Below, piece after piece: positions 42,945-54,433 of a stretch of DNA of 64,000 nt. The notes beneath the pieces were generated by a model. The model was not told the DNA's origin. It saw nothing but the letters and a program-made list of their open reading frames with translations, and searched no databases. Source of the DNA: Cycas panzhihuaensis. Lineage: Eukaryota; Cycadophyta. Location: the NCBI GenBank assembly GCA_023213395.1, contig CM041465.1, positions 13,454,001 to 13,518,000 of the forward strand, in the 5' to 3' direction. A program made the translations under genes and the position numbers. The stretch's first letter is position 1. Each line of letters starts with the position of its first letter.

Positions 42945-43893
42945 CTGGGGGAACGTAGAAAGAAGCACCAACGCGCTGGGTTGGAAAATGCGTGGGAACG
43001 AATCCCACCGACCGGCGGAAGGCTAGCGAGGCGACTAGGCCTACTAGGAGGCGGCATGTGCCGATTGGGAGGCGGCACATTAGTTGGATCGGGAACGGGT
43101 ATGCTAACCCCGGTTGGGGGCAGACACCGTGAGAAGGCCTTAAGGCATTAGGGCCTTGATAAGGGATGGAAGGTGCCACACGTGCCCCCCGCAGAAACGA
43201 ATGGGGGCGACGCCGTAGGCACGAAAGGGTTTGTTGTCACAGGAAGGCGGACGAGGATGAAGCGTGAGGGAGAAGAGCAGAGGAGGAAGAGGCTCCCCTG
43301 CGCAGGACACCCTCAAGCCATTCGGGACGTGGTTGAGAGCATGCCGCATGGCGGCATCCGTCAAGAGCCTCAAGCACGTCAACAGGAGTCCCCACATACC
43401 CATAAGAGGTGATCGGGACCTCGAACAAGGCATGTCCATCCAAGGTTCCTCATAAAATTCGCCATCGCGTGGCAATCCTCGGGAGGAAGCGGATCCCTCT
43501 GGCGTGGGTAGAAGGATGGGGAGCACAAGAAAGGTGTTGATCGATCGGGTAGTAAAGGAGTCATCACCCTCTTGGGTGGACTCGGAATGACGAAGGAAGA
43601 GCTTGGGTTTCCATAGCAAGGCGGGATAGGTCAATCGGAAGAGTACCCTTCCATAGTGGGATCGAGGATCCAGAGGCAAGAAGGCTATACTCGGGGTCTT
43701 CTAACAAAGGGGTAGACCGCGATGACGACGAGAAAGCAGGCGCATGCAAGGTCGGCCGACGATGTCGGGAAAAGAGAAGGAATGGTATAACACGCAGCGT
43801 TGGGGCGCCCAACGTGGAGGTCAAACAGTATAGAAAGGATCACACAGAGTAGCGAAACCAACCGAAGAGAGCGAGACTAGCTCCCTTCTTGGC
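42945..43893 (-). other. Gypsy-3 leader and N-terminal gag extension
   Basis: Minus-strand frames 43679-43140 and 43179-42916 are Pro/Leu/Ser-rich like the start of gag in Gypsy-1 and Gypsy-2, but broken. Just inside the LTR, 43825-43894 is leader. A GGGCGCCC palindrome at 43804 sits 110 bases from the LTR. Confidence 0.5.
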
Positions 43894-43912
43894 GGTCCCG
43901 GTATGGTCGCCC
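43894..43912 (-). promoter_or_regulatory. Gypsy-3 primer binding site
   Basis: Minus strand GGGCGACCATACCGGGACC, two bases from the LTR end (..GGCGTCCA). Conserved with Gypsy-1 and Gypsy-2. Confidence 0.6.
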
Positions 43913-43914
43913 GA

Positions 43915-46470
43915 TGGACGCCTTTCTGGGATAACCGGCCCGATAGGCGCGGGAGAGATGGTGGAAAGCGGTAGGAAGTGGAACCTACAAGGCAAGCAAC
44001 TACCACGCAGGCGCCCGTCTTGGGGAGGCGAGTTCGGGATCTGCAATGGAGTATGGCTACTACTGGGTGACCCTTCACCACCTTGAGCGAAGGGCGAAGA
44101 CACGTAGGACAAACCGGGTTGACCCGGCAGGGACCCTCCACCCTTGGGTGGCCGGAAAGGAGAGAGAAGGGCCCTGGGGGGGATAGCCCAAAACCACCCC
44201 AACACACCCAAACGGGGGACACGAACGCCGCGGGGGGCGGGGTGCTCGTGGGGTTAGGGGAAGGAAGGAAAAGTAGGGATCAAGAAGGCTCCTACAACCT
44301 TTCCTACAGACGATGAGGGGTGCATGCAAATGAAGTAAAATACGTAACAAATAAACACAAGGTAATTTTCCTTTTAATCTTCAATGTCTTAATTACTAAG
44401 GAAGAAAAAGGAAAAGAACAAGAGTACGCAAGAGGAGGAAATGTGTACACTGGCCAAGGGCGTGCGAGGTGATGTAGCCCGCACGAGGAGTACCCAACCG
44501 CTCACGCATAGCGTCTGGGATGTGAGGCGTAGTGGCGGAGTAGCGAGGGTTTCCTTACCTTCCCGGAAAATAAGTGCAATCTAAGAAAGAAGGAAACGCT
44601 AACTAGGAAATGAGATAACGTAAGTTGTAACACATGCAAGAGGCTCACCGATAGAGAAATCAGCTGCAACGTTCTCCGTGCGTCTCAAATACACTGCAGC
44701 GACAAAGATCCTCCTCCTCCAGGAAGGAGGGTACTAACATGCAACGCACAAGGTCTAACAATATATATATATCAACATAAGTCAGAATCCAAATAGGCAT
44801 GCATCAATGTTAGTCCAACGAGGAGGAAATCAAGGGAAAAATACTCTAAATAAAGTGGGACAACAAGGTAAGCCTCGGGTGGCCTACCGCCTGAAATGGT
44901 GCCCAAACCTCTCCCAGAGCCACGGGCGAGGAGAAAGTCAAGACTCAAGGCTAGAAAATAGTAGCAAAAAGGGGCAAGAAAGACCCAAAGACACCCACGG
45001 GGAACCGGGATGCTACGGAGAGCAAACCGGTAATCGGGAGCAAAGGCAAAGCCACGAATGGTAGTTGAGATCTACGAATGATTCCCAAACTGAGCGAGGG
45101 TCCCAAATCAGTGGCGCAACTCGTGGCACTGGTTTGGGCAGCACTGAGTCTCTAAACCCTTGTTTAGATGGCCAAGAGCAACATGAGGCGAGAGGGAAGC
45201 TTTGGAGGGCTTGGAGCCACTTCAGGAGCGTGGAAGGTGGTACGGAATCCACCCAGCTCCTCTCCCAAAGCCTATGCAACCCCTCACGCCGCTGCTTTGG
45301 ACAGCAAACGCAGGCAAGAGACAAGAGAAAGTGGAACAGCAGTCCTCACAAAGGAAAGAGGATCAAACTTCAAGCAACAAACATGAACAAATGAGCTGGA
45401 GCAAGAATATTGCAAAGAACTTAACAAAAGTAAAGATTACCTAGGAGGAACAGGCAAGGGGCCTGCCCCACCCAAAGGCCAATGAAGGAAGGCCGGAAAA
45501 ATGGCCAGATCTGGAAGCGAGGGTTTGAGGCCACCTCTACGGTATGATGGAGAACACCTGCAAACGTAGGGCTCATGGACTGCCTGGATAGAGACCGGCA
45601 GGAAACCGCTTCAAAGGAGCCCTCTCCAAGGCGCTGGAGGGGTTGAGAGAATGTCTCAACCGAGCCGAAGGAGAGTCAAGTATGAAGAGTGCAGTCCCGG
45701 TTCTTGCAGCAGAAAGCGAGGCGAGGCAGGAGAGAGTTTTCTTGAGAGTCCCTTCCAAGAGTGAGTAAAAAAGATCCAAAAAAGGTCCCAAAAGATGCTT
45801 AAGTACTAAAGCAAAACCCTAAAGAATGCAGCGAATAGGCACTACCGAAGGAAAAAAGGCGCGAACCACGTGGCGCTTTAATAAATGCGAAATTGCCACT
45901 TGGATTTTAAAAACAAGCGAGATCGTCTGTGGAAATTTTAGCGATCGCGAATATTCCAGTGATGCGAAAATTCCAATGCATCGAAGATCACGGCGATGCC
46001 AAGATTACGGCCAGATGCACCAGAGACACAAATGGGGCCCGCCAACCTACGAGGTCAGGGCAAACGGCGAAAAGGCTAAAGGACAACTAAAACACCCACC
46101 CGGAGCAAACAAGCCAAGAAACGGGCCCACGGGAGCGAAATAGGCCCCAAATGAGGTGGCAAGCTAACCAAGCGACGATGAGACATCACACGGGTGGAGG
46201 TGGCGCAAACCCGGTGGATCCGGGAGAGAGGAGGCGGATCACGGGAAGTAATATGGTCACCAGGGTGCCACACTCGCTAAGAGTGTGCCCCTGCTATAGT
46301 CGTCATAGGCTAAACATAGGTGTGGACGACGACCGTGCCGCCCATTAAAGTCATACGCATGCAAATATGTAAGGCACAATCGAAGACACAAAAGTGATGA
46401 TAATGCTAGAGACATACCTGCACTTACCTGAGTCGGTGATTCCGTATCCATTCCCGGAAGCCGGGAAACA
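43915..46470 (-). mobile_element. Gypsy-3 5' LTR
   Basis: 2556 bp, starting TGTTTCCCGGCTTCCGGG at 46470 and ending ..GGCGTCCA at 43915 on the minus strand. It is the partner of 35477-38068 with the same landmarks (ATATATATAT run at 44761). Confidence 0.88.
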
Positions 46471-46475
46471 CCTTC
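46471..46475 (+). repeat. Gypsy-3 target site duplication, right copy
   Basis: CCTTC, identical to 35472-35476. Confidence 0.92.
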
Positions 46476-48026
46476 CCTTAATGAAGAACCCTAATATGGC
46501 AGAAGCCATAAAGCATGTAGCTTGGAGAAATGCCATGAATGAAGAGTACCAATCTCTTATCAAGAATGGTACATAGGAGCTTATTGATCTACCACTTGGA
46601 AGAAAGGTAGTTCAAAATAAATGGGTGTTCAAAAATAAGTATAGATCAGATAATACCATAGAAAAACACAAGGTGAGGTTTTTTGTAAAAGAATTCACAC
46701 AAAGGAAAGGCATCGACTACACTAAAATCTTTGCTCCTATAACTAGGTGGCCTATAATTAGAACTCTTATAGCCTTGGCTACTCAACAGGATTGGACAAT
46801 CCACCAACTGGATGTTAAGACCACATTTCTTAATGGGGACATTAAAGAAGAAATTTACATAGCTTAGCTAGAAGGACATAAGATTATTGGTCAGGAGCAT
46901 AAGGTTTGCAGGCTTAGAAAGTCCTTGTATGGCCTAAAACAAGCCCCTCGTGCTTGGTTTACTAAGTTGTCTAAAAGAATAAGGCAATTTGGGTATGAAG
47001 TTTGTGACTATCAAGATATTGATACAACATTATTCATCAAGTGTTAAAATGATAAAGTCACTTACCTCTTAATATTTTTCGATGATATGTTAATAATAGG
47101 GAATAGTGAATAGGTAATTAGTTAGCTAAAGAAGTACCTTACTAAAATTTTTAAATTGTCTAACCTTGGGTTGATGAAATATTACTTGGGAATTGAAGTA
47201 ATTCAAAATAATGGAAAAATCTCTCTCCCAAAAAAAATATATTAACAAACTTATAATAAAGTTTCAATTGGAAGGTACTCAATGAGTGGATACACCTATG
47301 GAACCTAATGTTAAACTCTCAATTGATGGTGACACTAAGGATGTAGATGCTATACTCTATAGGCAACTTGTAGGTAGTCTCATCTATACTACTAACACAA
47401 GTCTAGATATTACATACTCTATCATTATTCTTATAAGATTCATGATAAATCCTAAGCAGAATCACTCGCAATCTATAATATGGGTGTTGAGGTACTTAAA
47501 AATGACAAACAAATATGGTTTGTTGTATGAACCTAATGTACAATTTAAGCTTTATGTATACATAGACTTAAACTTTGCTAAAGATAAAGACACAGGAAGA
47601 TCTATGTTTGGGTATGTAACATTTCTTGGAATAGCACCAATATCATGGAGATCTAAATAGCAAGAGATAGTTATAGACTCAACTACCAAAGTTGAATACA
47701 TTGCTACTTCTGAGATAAGCAAGGAGGTGATATGGCTTAAAAAATTGTTGAATACATTAAATACCACCGAAACAAGTTCTACTAGCTTACATGTAGATAA
47801 TCAATCTATAATTTAAATGGACAAAAATCCTATATTTCATGATCGTACTAAATATATAAGTACAAAAGTCCACAAGATTAGAGAACTAGTTCATGATGGT
47901 ATAATTCAACTGGAGTACTATACCATAGTAGATGAAGTGGCCGATATCTTTACCAAACCACTAAAGAAGGTGAAGTTTGAATAGTTTCAAAGGTAACTCT
48001 GCCTTGGGGCCTCCATCTTCGACTGA
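46476..48026 (+). pseudogene. Copia-B copy 2: reverse transcriptase and RNase H (right of Gypsy-3)
   Basis: Continues the frame broken at 35472. Landmarks: [75 protein letters not shown], and the catalytic FFDDML (about 47074-47091) with both Asp kept. The RNase H part has ILYRQLVGSLIYTTNTSLDI, YIDLNFAKDKDTGRSMFGY and ISWRSK. The end reads DIFTKPLKKVKFE before the stop near 48024. It has fewer stops than copy 1, and one frame change near 47220-47280. Confidence 0.9.
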
Positions 48027-48441
48027 TTCAAGGAGATGACAATAGGACCATCATACTCTGTCTCATTTTTGAAAATCCCTTATGGGCGAGGAAGGACAAG
48101 AGTAAGTATCTACTCTATCCCATTTGTGAAAACCCCTTTGTGGGCTTGAAAGGATAAGGGTTATATCATTTTAGAAAATTAGAACCTATGAAAACTCGAA
48201 AGGACATGGGGGATGACCAAATAGTATATGGACACTTAGTAGATTTCAACTATAAAATTCATTGTATTAATTGGCTATCTAGCTTCATTTAAAGAGCTAC
48301 CTGAGCCAGGTTAGTAGATTAGAAAATCTGTGGGTTTTCTTCCCTATGAGAGTTCCCTATAAAAGTGTCATAGTAGTTTGCTAAGACCTCATAAGATAGA
48401 ATAAATAGGATGAAATGGCATTCTATCATTAAGGGGGAGAT
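48027..48441 (+). other. Copia-B copy 2 3' UTR and polypurine tract
   Basis: Matches 33237-33669. It ends AAGGGGGAGAT next to the LTR. No gene is seen. Confidence 0.8.
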
Positions 48442-48737
48442 TAAAAATATTAATGTCATAAGGTCATTACATTAGTTGATTATTTCTAAAAAGGGTCTTA
48501 CATGAACTTTAAATTAGATCACTTAAATAAAATGCACTTTCATGTACATTATGTGTAATTTTATTTCACCTAACTTTAATGCTCCCTCTCTCAATATAAA
48601 AGTAAAAACTCAATGGAGAAGGCTCATTCTTACCTCTCCATTTTTTGAGAGCTTCTCTCTCTCTCAAGTCTCTCTTACTGCCATGTTTTCCTTTGTGTTT
48701 AGTGCATGGAGATAAAGAATAGATCCACTCTTTTCAC
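48442..48737 (+). mobile_element. Copia-B copy 2 3' LTR
   Basis: 296 bp, starting TAAAAATATTAATG (the shared LTR starts TGAAAAAGG, so the terminal TG is again TA) and ending ..CTCTTTTCA. Confidence 0.8.
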
Positions 48738-48753
48738 ATGTTACCAATGTTAG

Positions 48754-49584
48754 GTGAGTTTGTTGGTTAAAAAAAATGACATGTTGTTTGAAGATATGCT
48801 TTTAATCATGGAGGAGAATGATGTGGTCATGTATGTTCATAAAATAAATGAATATTACTTAAGGGATTCATTTCTCCCAATACCTAAGTGTAATGGAGAA
48901 AACTATTTCTTTTGGACAATTAAAATGAGATGTTTTTTCATAACTAGAGATTTGTGGAGACTTGTTACTGATGGATATGTTATTCCCAAAGATGAAGAGG
49001 AAAAGGAAATGCTTGAGAAGAAAGATAAAAAGGTATTTATCATGATTCTTGCTACACTAGACAAGGTTAATCTTCCTCCTGCATATCATTTTATTATTCC
49101 TAAGATTCAACATGCAAGTATTGCTAAGGAAGCTTGGGATTTTTTAAGGGATGTATTTAAACAAACTCCTGAAGAGATACAACGAATGATTAAAAAGGTA
49201 AATAAGGTCAATGATGCTTATGATACAAGTAAAATAAATGAATAAAATATTATCAACACTAATGAAATGGTATGTCAAGATGAAGAATGTTTAGAGATTG
49301 ATGAAACTACTACTGAACATATGACTGAATACATTGATGAGACTACAACTAATGCTAAAGACATTGAGAGTGATGAATCAATAAAGGCTTATTTAGATGA
49401 CACTATTATTTCAAGGGAAATTGAATATGAATCTGATGGTCCTATAGAAGATGAGTCTTGTATTAATTCAAGTCTAAATGATGTTCCTTCTTTAAGCATT
49501 AGTTCAAGTTTAAAGAGCATGCAAGTTTTTCAAGATTTTGCTCCAAAGGTTGAAGAAATCACTATTGTACATGGTGATCAATAA
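48754..49584 (+). pseudogene. Copia-like gag (gag-only element)
   Basis: The frame from ATG 48754 reads 163 codons, meets TAA at 49243, and continues in the same frame to TAA 49582. At residues 40-150 it has the pattern of plant copia gag (UBN2/DUF4219 kind): CNGENYFFWTIKMRCF, DLWRLVTDGY, then AKEAWDFLRDVFK. After the stop comes an acidic Glu/Asp/Thr-rich region (DETTTEHMTEYIDETTTN). No finger, protease or pol follows; the next landmark is a polypurine tract and LTR. This fits the TR-GAG class of non-autonomous elements, which encode only gag. It could instead be a gag fragment left by deletion. Confidence 0.7.
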
Positions 49585-49715
49585 TTTATACAAAATAATG
49601 ATAAAAAGCAAGTTATATTTGAAGATGGTTACTTACAGGATCTACATCAAATCAGACTAAACTAGCCATAATGAAGATTCAAGATTTACACTTGTTAGAG
49701 TTTCTACAACAACGT

Positions 49716-49882
49716 CATCACTATAGGATGGAAGACAAAAGTCAAGCTAAGAACATCATCCTACAAAGACATCAGTATAGAATTGAAGATAAACATTAAG
49801 TTAAAGATACCATTCTATAACAAAGACATCACTACAAAATTGAAGATAAGGATCAAGTTAAAGACATCATCTTCAAGACATT
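49716..49882 (+). repeat. Three 54-57 bp tandem repeats coding at the gag 3' end
   Basis: Units at 49716, 49770 and 49827. In one frame each gives a version of HHYRIEDKxQVKDIILQR, about 18-19 residues. The repeat is visible in protein as well as DNA, which suggests it arose while coding. It is in another frame from the acidic region, so a shift lies in between. Confidence 0.75.
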
Positions 49883-49929
49883 TCTAAGGACAAGGCATTA
49901 CAAATATAAATAACCCAGATGTGTATTAA

Positions 49930-50149
49930 AGGGGAGTGTTGGAATATTAGTAATGCATATTTATTTTGTCCCATATGCAAGTGGGTCCCATTATCACTAT
50001 CATGACAAGTATTATAAATATACAATATAGTGTATCATTGTAAGGATGTTTTTGTTAATTCAGCTTAAGGTACCTTAAAGGTACCATTTGACCCTAGAGG
50101 TATTTATTTCTATTTACAAATATTTCTTTACAGGTTACATTTTCTAACA
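49930..50149 (+). mobile_element. Polypurine tract and 3' LTR of the gag-only element
   Basis: AAAGGGGAG is followed by TGTTGGAATATTAG (LTR start 49937) and the LTR ends ..TTTTCTAACA at 50149, 213 bp. The ends pair as TGTTGGA/TCTAACA. The matching 5' LTR is not in the window; the gag begins 16 bases after a Copia-B LTR, so the left end was lost. Confidence 0.7.
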
Positions 50150-51470
50150 CTCTTATCATTTCCTTTTATTAGTATTTAATTTTCCATTTCTCTTATTTTA
50201 TTTATGTTTGAAAAGGATATAGATTAAGAGAGGGGAAGGAGAGCATATCTAGAATGGCAAGTCACATTCCTTTAAATCCACCCTCTTATAATGTAAGACA
50301 ACTAAATTCTTGTGGTATGACTTGAATAGGAAGGGATTTATGCTAATGTGCAAATTATAATAAAGATCTAATAGCATTTCTACTTGTCAAATAGACTTAT
50401 GATGCAAAAAAGGTTTATGTAAATTATTCAAAATGAAGAAATACAATCAAAACCATATGAGTTAATCTTCAATGAGAAGAGTAGATTTGGAAAATAGCTT
50501 TAAGCTTTTAGTTGATGGAGAGGTGATGGCTTGATTTCTTGTTTCCTATAGTAATATAAAGGATATACTTGTAAGGAAACACTAATATCTAAGCAAAACC
50601 ATATATATGTAATATCTCTTATATAAAGTAATATCAAAATAAGTAAGGAAATATGTAATTCAACTTGGTAAAGAGGAGGAAATAGAGTCTCAATAGGATC
50701 AACATCTTCCAAGTGAAGTAAGCACCTCGAGTTGTACCTAGGTGCTACTTCTCCTTATAACAACCTCACACAATAATAGAATAATGAGCAGTAAAGGGAG
50801 AAGAAGGGAGGATATCTATAAAGAATGATATCAAATAATAAACATCCTATAAAATAGCAAAAACACGATGTGCAAGAATATGAAACAAATAAAGAAATAA
50901 ACTCACTAAAGCAAAAGAGAGAGGATTACCTCATCCCAATGAAGTGGAGGTGGCCAATAGTTATTGATTCTCCTCTCAAGGGGTCTTTAATGCTATTAGG
51001 AAGGATGTCTCCAAGCATGAAATGGATAAATGATGGTGTAAAGCAAGGGTGCCTAATTCTCTTAGAATTTCAATAGCACAGTGGTCTAGTTTTTACCTTT
51101 TAACTTAATCTCCTCCTCAATGGAAAAAATAGGGAGATTTATAGATGAGGGAAAGGGTGAGAAGGGTGGTTTTTATCCCACAATATAGGAGAAAATAAGG
51201 GAATAAATCCATGAGTCATGCTCATAGATTTAGACCAAAAACCACATGGGAAGAAGGAATTTGGGTATAATTTGGCCTCTTTGGGCCACCCAAATCTAAC
51301 GAGTGTTGATCTAGGGCTGACACAAGCTGCCTAAGATAGATAAGAGTGTATTAATGAGTTGATTATCACCTTGGGATAAATTTAGGCAGGTGACTGTCAT
51401 ACTATAAACATATTCATAGTAGCATAAAATCATCCATGGTACCATGAATTACTTCATAGTACTACTTATG
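50150..51470 (-). mobile_element. Gypsy-5 LTR, part left of Gypsy-4
   Basis: Similarity to the Gypsy-3 LTR is visible (GCAAGAATAT..AAAGA..GATTACCT near 50870-50930, matching 36982-37025). There is also a patch of short palindromes around GGTACC at 51437-51460, as in other long LTRs. The left border is not resolved; 50150-50480 might belong to something else. Frames 50500-50712 and 50870-51076 look accidental. No gene is seen in these 1.3 kb. Confidence 0.5.
51466..51470 (+). repeat. Gypsy-4 target site duplication, left copy
   Basis: TTATG before the LTR; after the right LTR is TTATT (61516-61520). Four of five bases match. Confidence 0.5.
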
Positions 51471-51811
51471 TATGGTAGTTAAGTTTCAACCTTTTATTTA
51501 TATCTATAGTAGTTGCAACTAACTTAGATCATAGTAAATATAAATATTATGATGTCAAGGATGTGGGGAGAGAGAATTATTTTTGGAGAATAGTTCTAGC
51601 ACTCTGGTTGCTCTCACATAGAAGGAGGTCAGCTACAATTATGTGTCTATTGTAAATCCATTCTATATGTACTATTCTAGGTCAGTTCAGGTTGTGAGAA
51701 AACTAGAATAACCCATCATAATGCAATGACTATTGTTCTTGTACTCTCATATAATGTTGCAATTAGTTGATTCTTGTGCTTATTTCTATGAGATTTTGGG
51801 CATGCCATACA
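51471..51811 (+). mobile_element. Gypsy-4 5' LTR
   Basis: TATGGTAGTTAAGTTTCAAC to ..CATGCCATACA, matching 61157-61515. Both have GTAAATATAAATATTATGATG about 65 bases in, a possible TATA region. Confidence 0.8.
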
Positions 51812-51812
51812 T

Positions 51813-51826
51813 TGGTTCCATTGCCA
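51813..51826 (+). promoter_or_regulatory. Gypsy-4 primer binding site (weak)
   Basis: TGGTTCCATTGCC lies one base after the LTR. It agrees with the initiator-Met site TGGTATCAGAGCC, common in plant gypsy elements, at nine of thirteen positions. Assignment tentative. Confidence 0.4.
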
Positions 51827-51880
51827 AATCAAACCAAGAGAATAGGTGAGATCAATTAGAATTTTCATGGGTCCTCTTCT

Positions 51881-53560
51881 ATGCCACCCAAAGTAGAAGC
51901 CAAAAAGTATCATGATCGAGGGGAGCATTGGAAGAAAGAAAGAATCCAAGTAGGGCTACGTAAACCCAGATTTGTAATTATGCCAAAGAAGCAAGTGAAG
52001 AAGCGACCATTTGCATGTTCAATAGAAAAGAGGAAATTAAAAAATGAGGAAGGAATAAAGGATCAAAATATGGGTATAATAGAGACATAAGCAGATGAAG
52101 AAAGTAATCAGAGGTGTACAAAAGAAGAGGATCCAATGAAATAGATATAAGCACTAAGTGTGGATGAAGATATTCAGTAGGATTTCATTGAAGGAAACTT
52201 ACAAAAAATAGAAGCATTAGGGGAGAATTCCATTAAGCTAAGAATATATAGCATGGTGAAATAAACATGGAATCATCATTTATTGGAAATCTAAACTAGA
52301 AGCCACATAATAAACCCCTTGCTCAAGTTGCCAATGGTGACCCCAGGGAGTAGTGTAGGAGGTGCAATAGGAGGAGGACAAAGTGGGATATCGGATGGAG
52401 GAAATCCAATAAATACAACCCCATACATTATGATGTAAAGTGACTCAATGTTTTTAAGTCTCCAATTTGATGGCACTACAGATCTTGATGATTATTTAGC
52501 ATTGTTTTAAAACATGATCTACATAAAAAAGATCATGGATCAAGGGGAAATTAAGACTCATTTCTTTCCAACATTAAGGGGCCCCATAGTAGTATGGTTC
52601 CAATATGTTGCAGGCCAGCAACTAAATTGGGACCAACTATAGGATCAATTTCTTAATTGATTTTAGAAACTGAGAGATCCAATAGTTATCTTATGAGCTT
52701 TGGAAGAAATCCATCAGTATCTAGGGGAATCTATAATGATTTTGATGGAAGGATGCAAGTCATAATGAATAAGATGTAGGTGTCAATAACAATCAACCCA
52801 ATGTTGGTAATTAAATATTTTATACAAGAGTTGATACCTCAATTGCAAGATAAAGTAATATTATATCTAATGAATAGTTATGAGCAATTAAGGGAATTAA
52901 CATTAAAATTTAAAAATTAGATGAAATCAGCTTATTCCTAGATGATGATACAAGCCCCAATATATTGCTCTAATATGCTAGCACAATCCACACCACAAAT
53001 GGGTATGAATCTAGAAATCGAAGCCTCAAAGAAAGAAGTAGAAGTATTGAAATAGTAACCCACCATTTCTATTCCTAATAGCATGCAACATATGCAAGAA
53101 TTAGAAAAGTTCCACACAGAGCTATCCTGATTGTGAATGGAAAAATTAAGAGAAAATAACTAGTGTCCTCCATTATGTAATTAACAAAAAAATGAGCATG
53201 GAGGATCCATGAAATGGTATGAGATTTGCTAAAAGAATAATTATAGCACATGGGAATGCTACTTCTGACCAAAAAATAAAGGTGAGATACATAATGTCTA
53301 TTCACAAAAGATAAAAAAGGGAGCTATAAAGTAATATAAAGGTAAGATAAGACCTATTTATTGTTTCTTATGTTAGAGATTGGGACATTTCAGTTCAGAA
53401 TATCCATTAGAGAAGAAAGAGGGAGAATACATCTGCAAAGAATATGGACTAGTAGATCATGAATGGTCTAATTGCCCCAAGAATAATAAGATACAAAATA
53501 CCAATTTGGTGGATATAATTTTGGATTAAGAGAAGCCAAATTACCTACAGACATGAAGTA
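51881..53560 (+). pseudogene. Gypsy-4 gag
   Basis: First open frame from ATG 51881 (MPPKVEAKKYHDRGEHWKK), basic. The capsid-like part is at 52440-52700: LQFDGTTDLDDYLALF, THFFPTLRGPIVVWFQYVAG, LRDPIV. Two CCHC knuckles are at about 53358-53490: CFLC.RLGHFSSEYP (last Cys now Tyr) and CKEYGLVDHEWSNCPK (second Cys now Tyr). The two Cys-to-Tyr changes are TGT/TGC to TAT, again G-to-A. Many stops from Trp and Gln codons. Confidence 0.85.
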
Positions 53561-53634
53561 GTAAACCAACTGGACCCCCTATTATTCAAGATAATTTTCT
53601 AGATCTAATTGTAGAGAAACAATGACTACAATAT

Positions 53635-54433
53635 ATGGTAAATATACTTCAGGATATAATGGGAGAAACCCAAGAGGAGAGGCAACTAGGAAGATTTAAA
53701 GGATTGCACTATAAGAGGAGGACAACCCAATCACCAAAAGGTATGAATCCTTGGCAAAGGTTACAAACTGTGAAGGATATACTTACTAAATTAGGAGTGT
53801 CAATTCTTATATCAATTATATTTAAATGATGGGAAGTAGGGTATTTTTAGCAATTAGTTTTAGATCAAATTAAGAAACCAGTTCTTAGAACTATAACCCA
53901 AAGTTCCAATGATGATGCTTGTAACCACTTTGTATAGAACTATTGTAGACGAGGGCTTAGGGGTAAATATATTTCCCAAATCTTCATGGACAGCACTGGG
54001 AAGGCCCAATGTGGTTGCTCTAGACTATTTTATTAGATTAGTAAATTAATTACAAGTCAAGCCCATGGGAACGTTATTGAATGTTCCAGTAATTGTGGTA
54101 GAAGTAACTGTACTATTGGATTTTCTAGTAGTTTGGATGCAAGACTAAAAGAAGATATACCTAGCTCTATTAGGAAGACCATGGTTATTAGTTACAAAAG
54201 TAATCCAGGATTAGGAAAAATATACCTTTACATTGCCATTGGGAGAAAAAATGGTAACCTTTCCCTTATGTTCAGATAGGCCAAAGATAGAAAAGATCGA
54301 AGACAACGAAAGAGCTTCCTCTACAATAGCAACATCAAAATCCACAATGAGTTCTTATTCTGAAATAGCATTTCAGATACAACCAAGATTGCCAAATAGT
54401 CCCTCATCTTCTTATATGTTAAATTGGTTATAG
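53635..54433 (+). pseudogene. Gypsy-4 protease
   Basis: The segment YRTIVDEGLGVNIFPKSSW at about 53932-53990 is the active-site loop, with D-E-G in place of D-[ST]-G. Later strands VPVIVVEVTVLLDFLVVW and LLGRPWLLVTKVIQD (about 54170-54215) agree with a retropepsin fold. The open parts 53635-53829 and 54233-54433 flank it as linkers. Confidence 0.78.

Larger units (their letters stand above)
35477..46470 (-). mobile_element. Gypsy-3: young, deleted long-LTR gypsy element, 11 kb
   Basis: Minus-strand element with LTRs 43915-46470 (5') and 35477-38068 (3') and a perfect 5-bp target duplication in a copia RT. The block is rich in G+C and CG dinucleotides, unlike everything around it, as expected of an insertion not yet decayed. 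Order on the minus strand: LTR, primer binding site, gag, protease, linker, RT N-terminus joined directly to the integrase C-terminus, second RNase H, LTR. Without RT, RNase H and integrase cores it must have moved using proteins from a relative such as Gypsy-2. Confidence 0.9.

Noticed and set aside
43796-43815. GGGCGCCC palindrome as a tRNA-Lys type primer binding site of Gypsy-3
   Set aside because: It lies about 100 bases inside the LTR border, while the sequence directly at the border matches the primer sites of Gypsy-1 and Gypsy-2.
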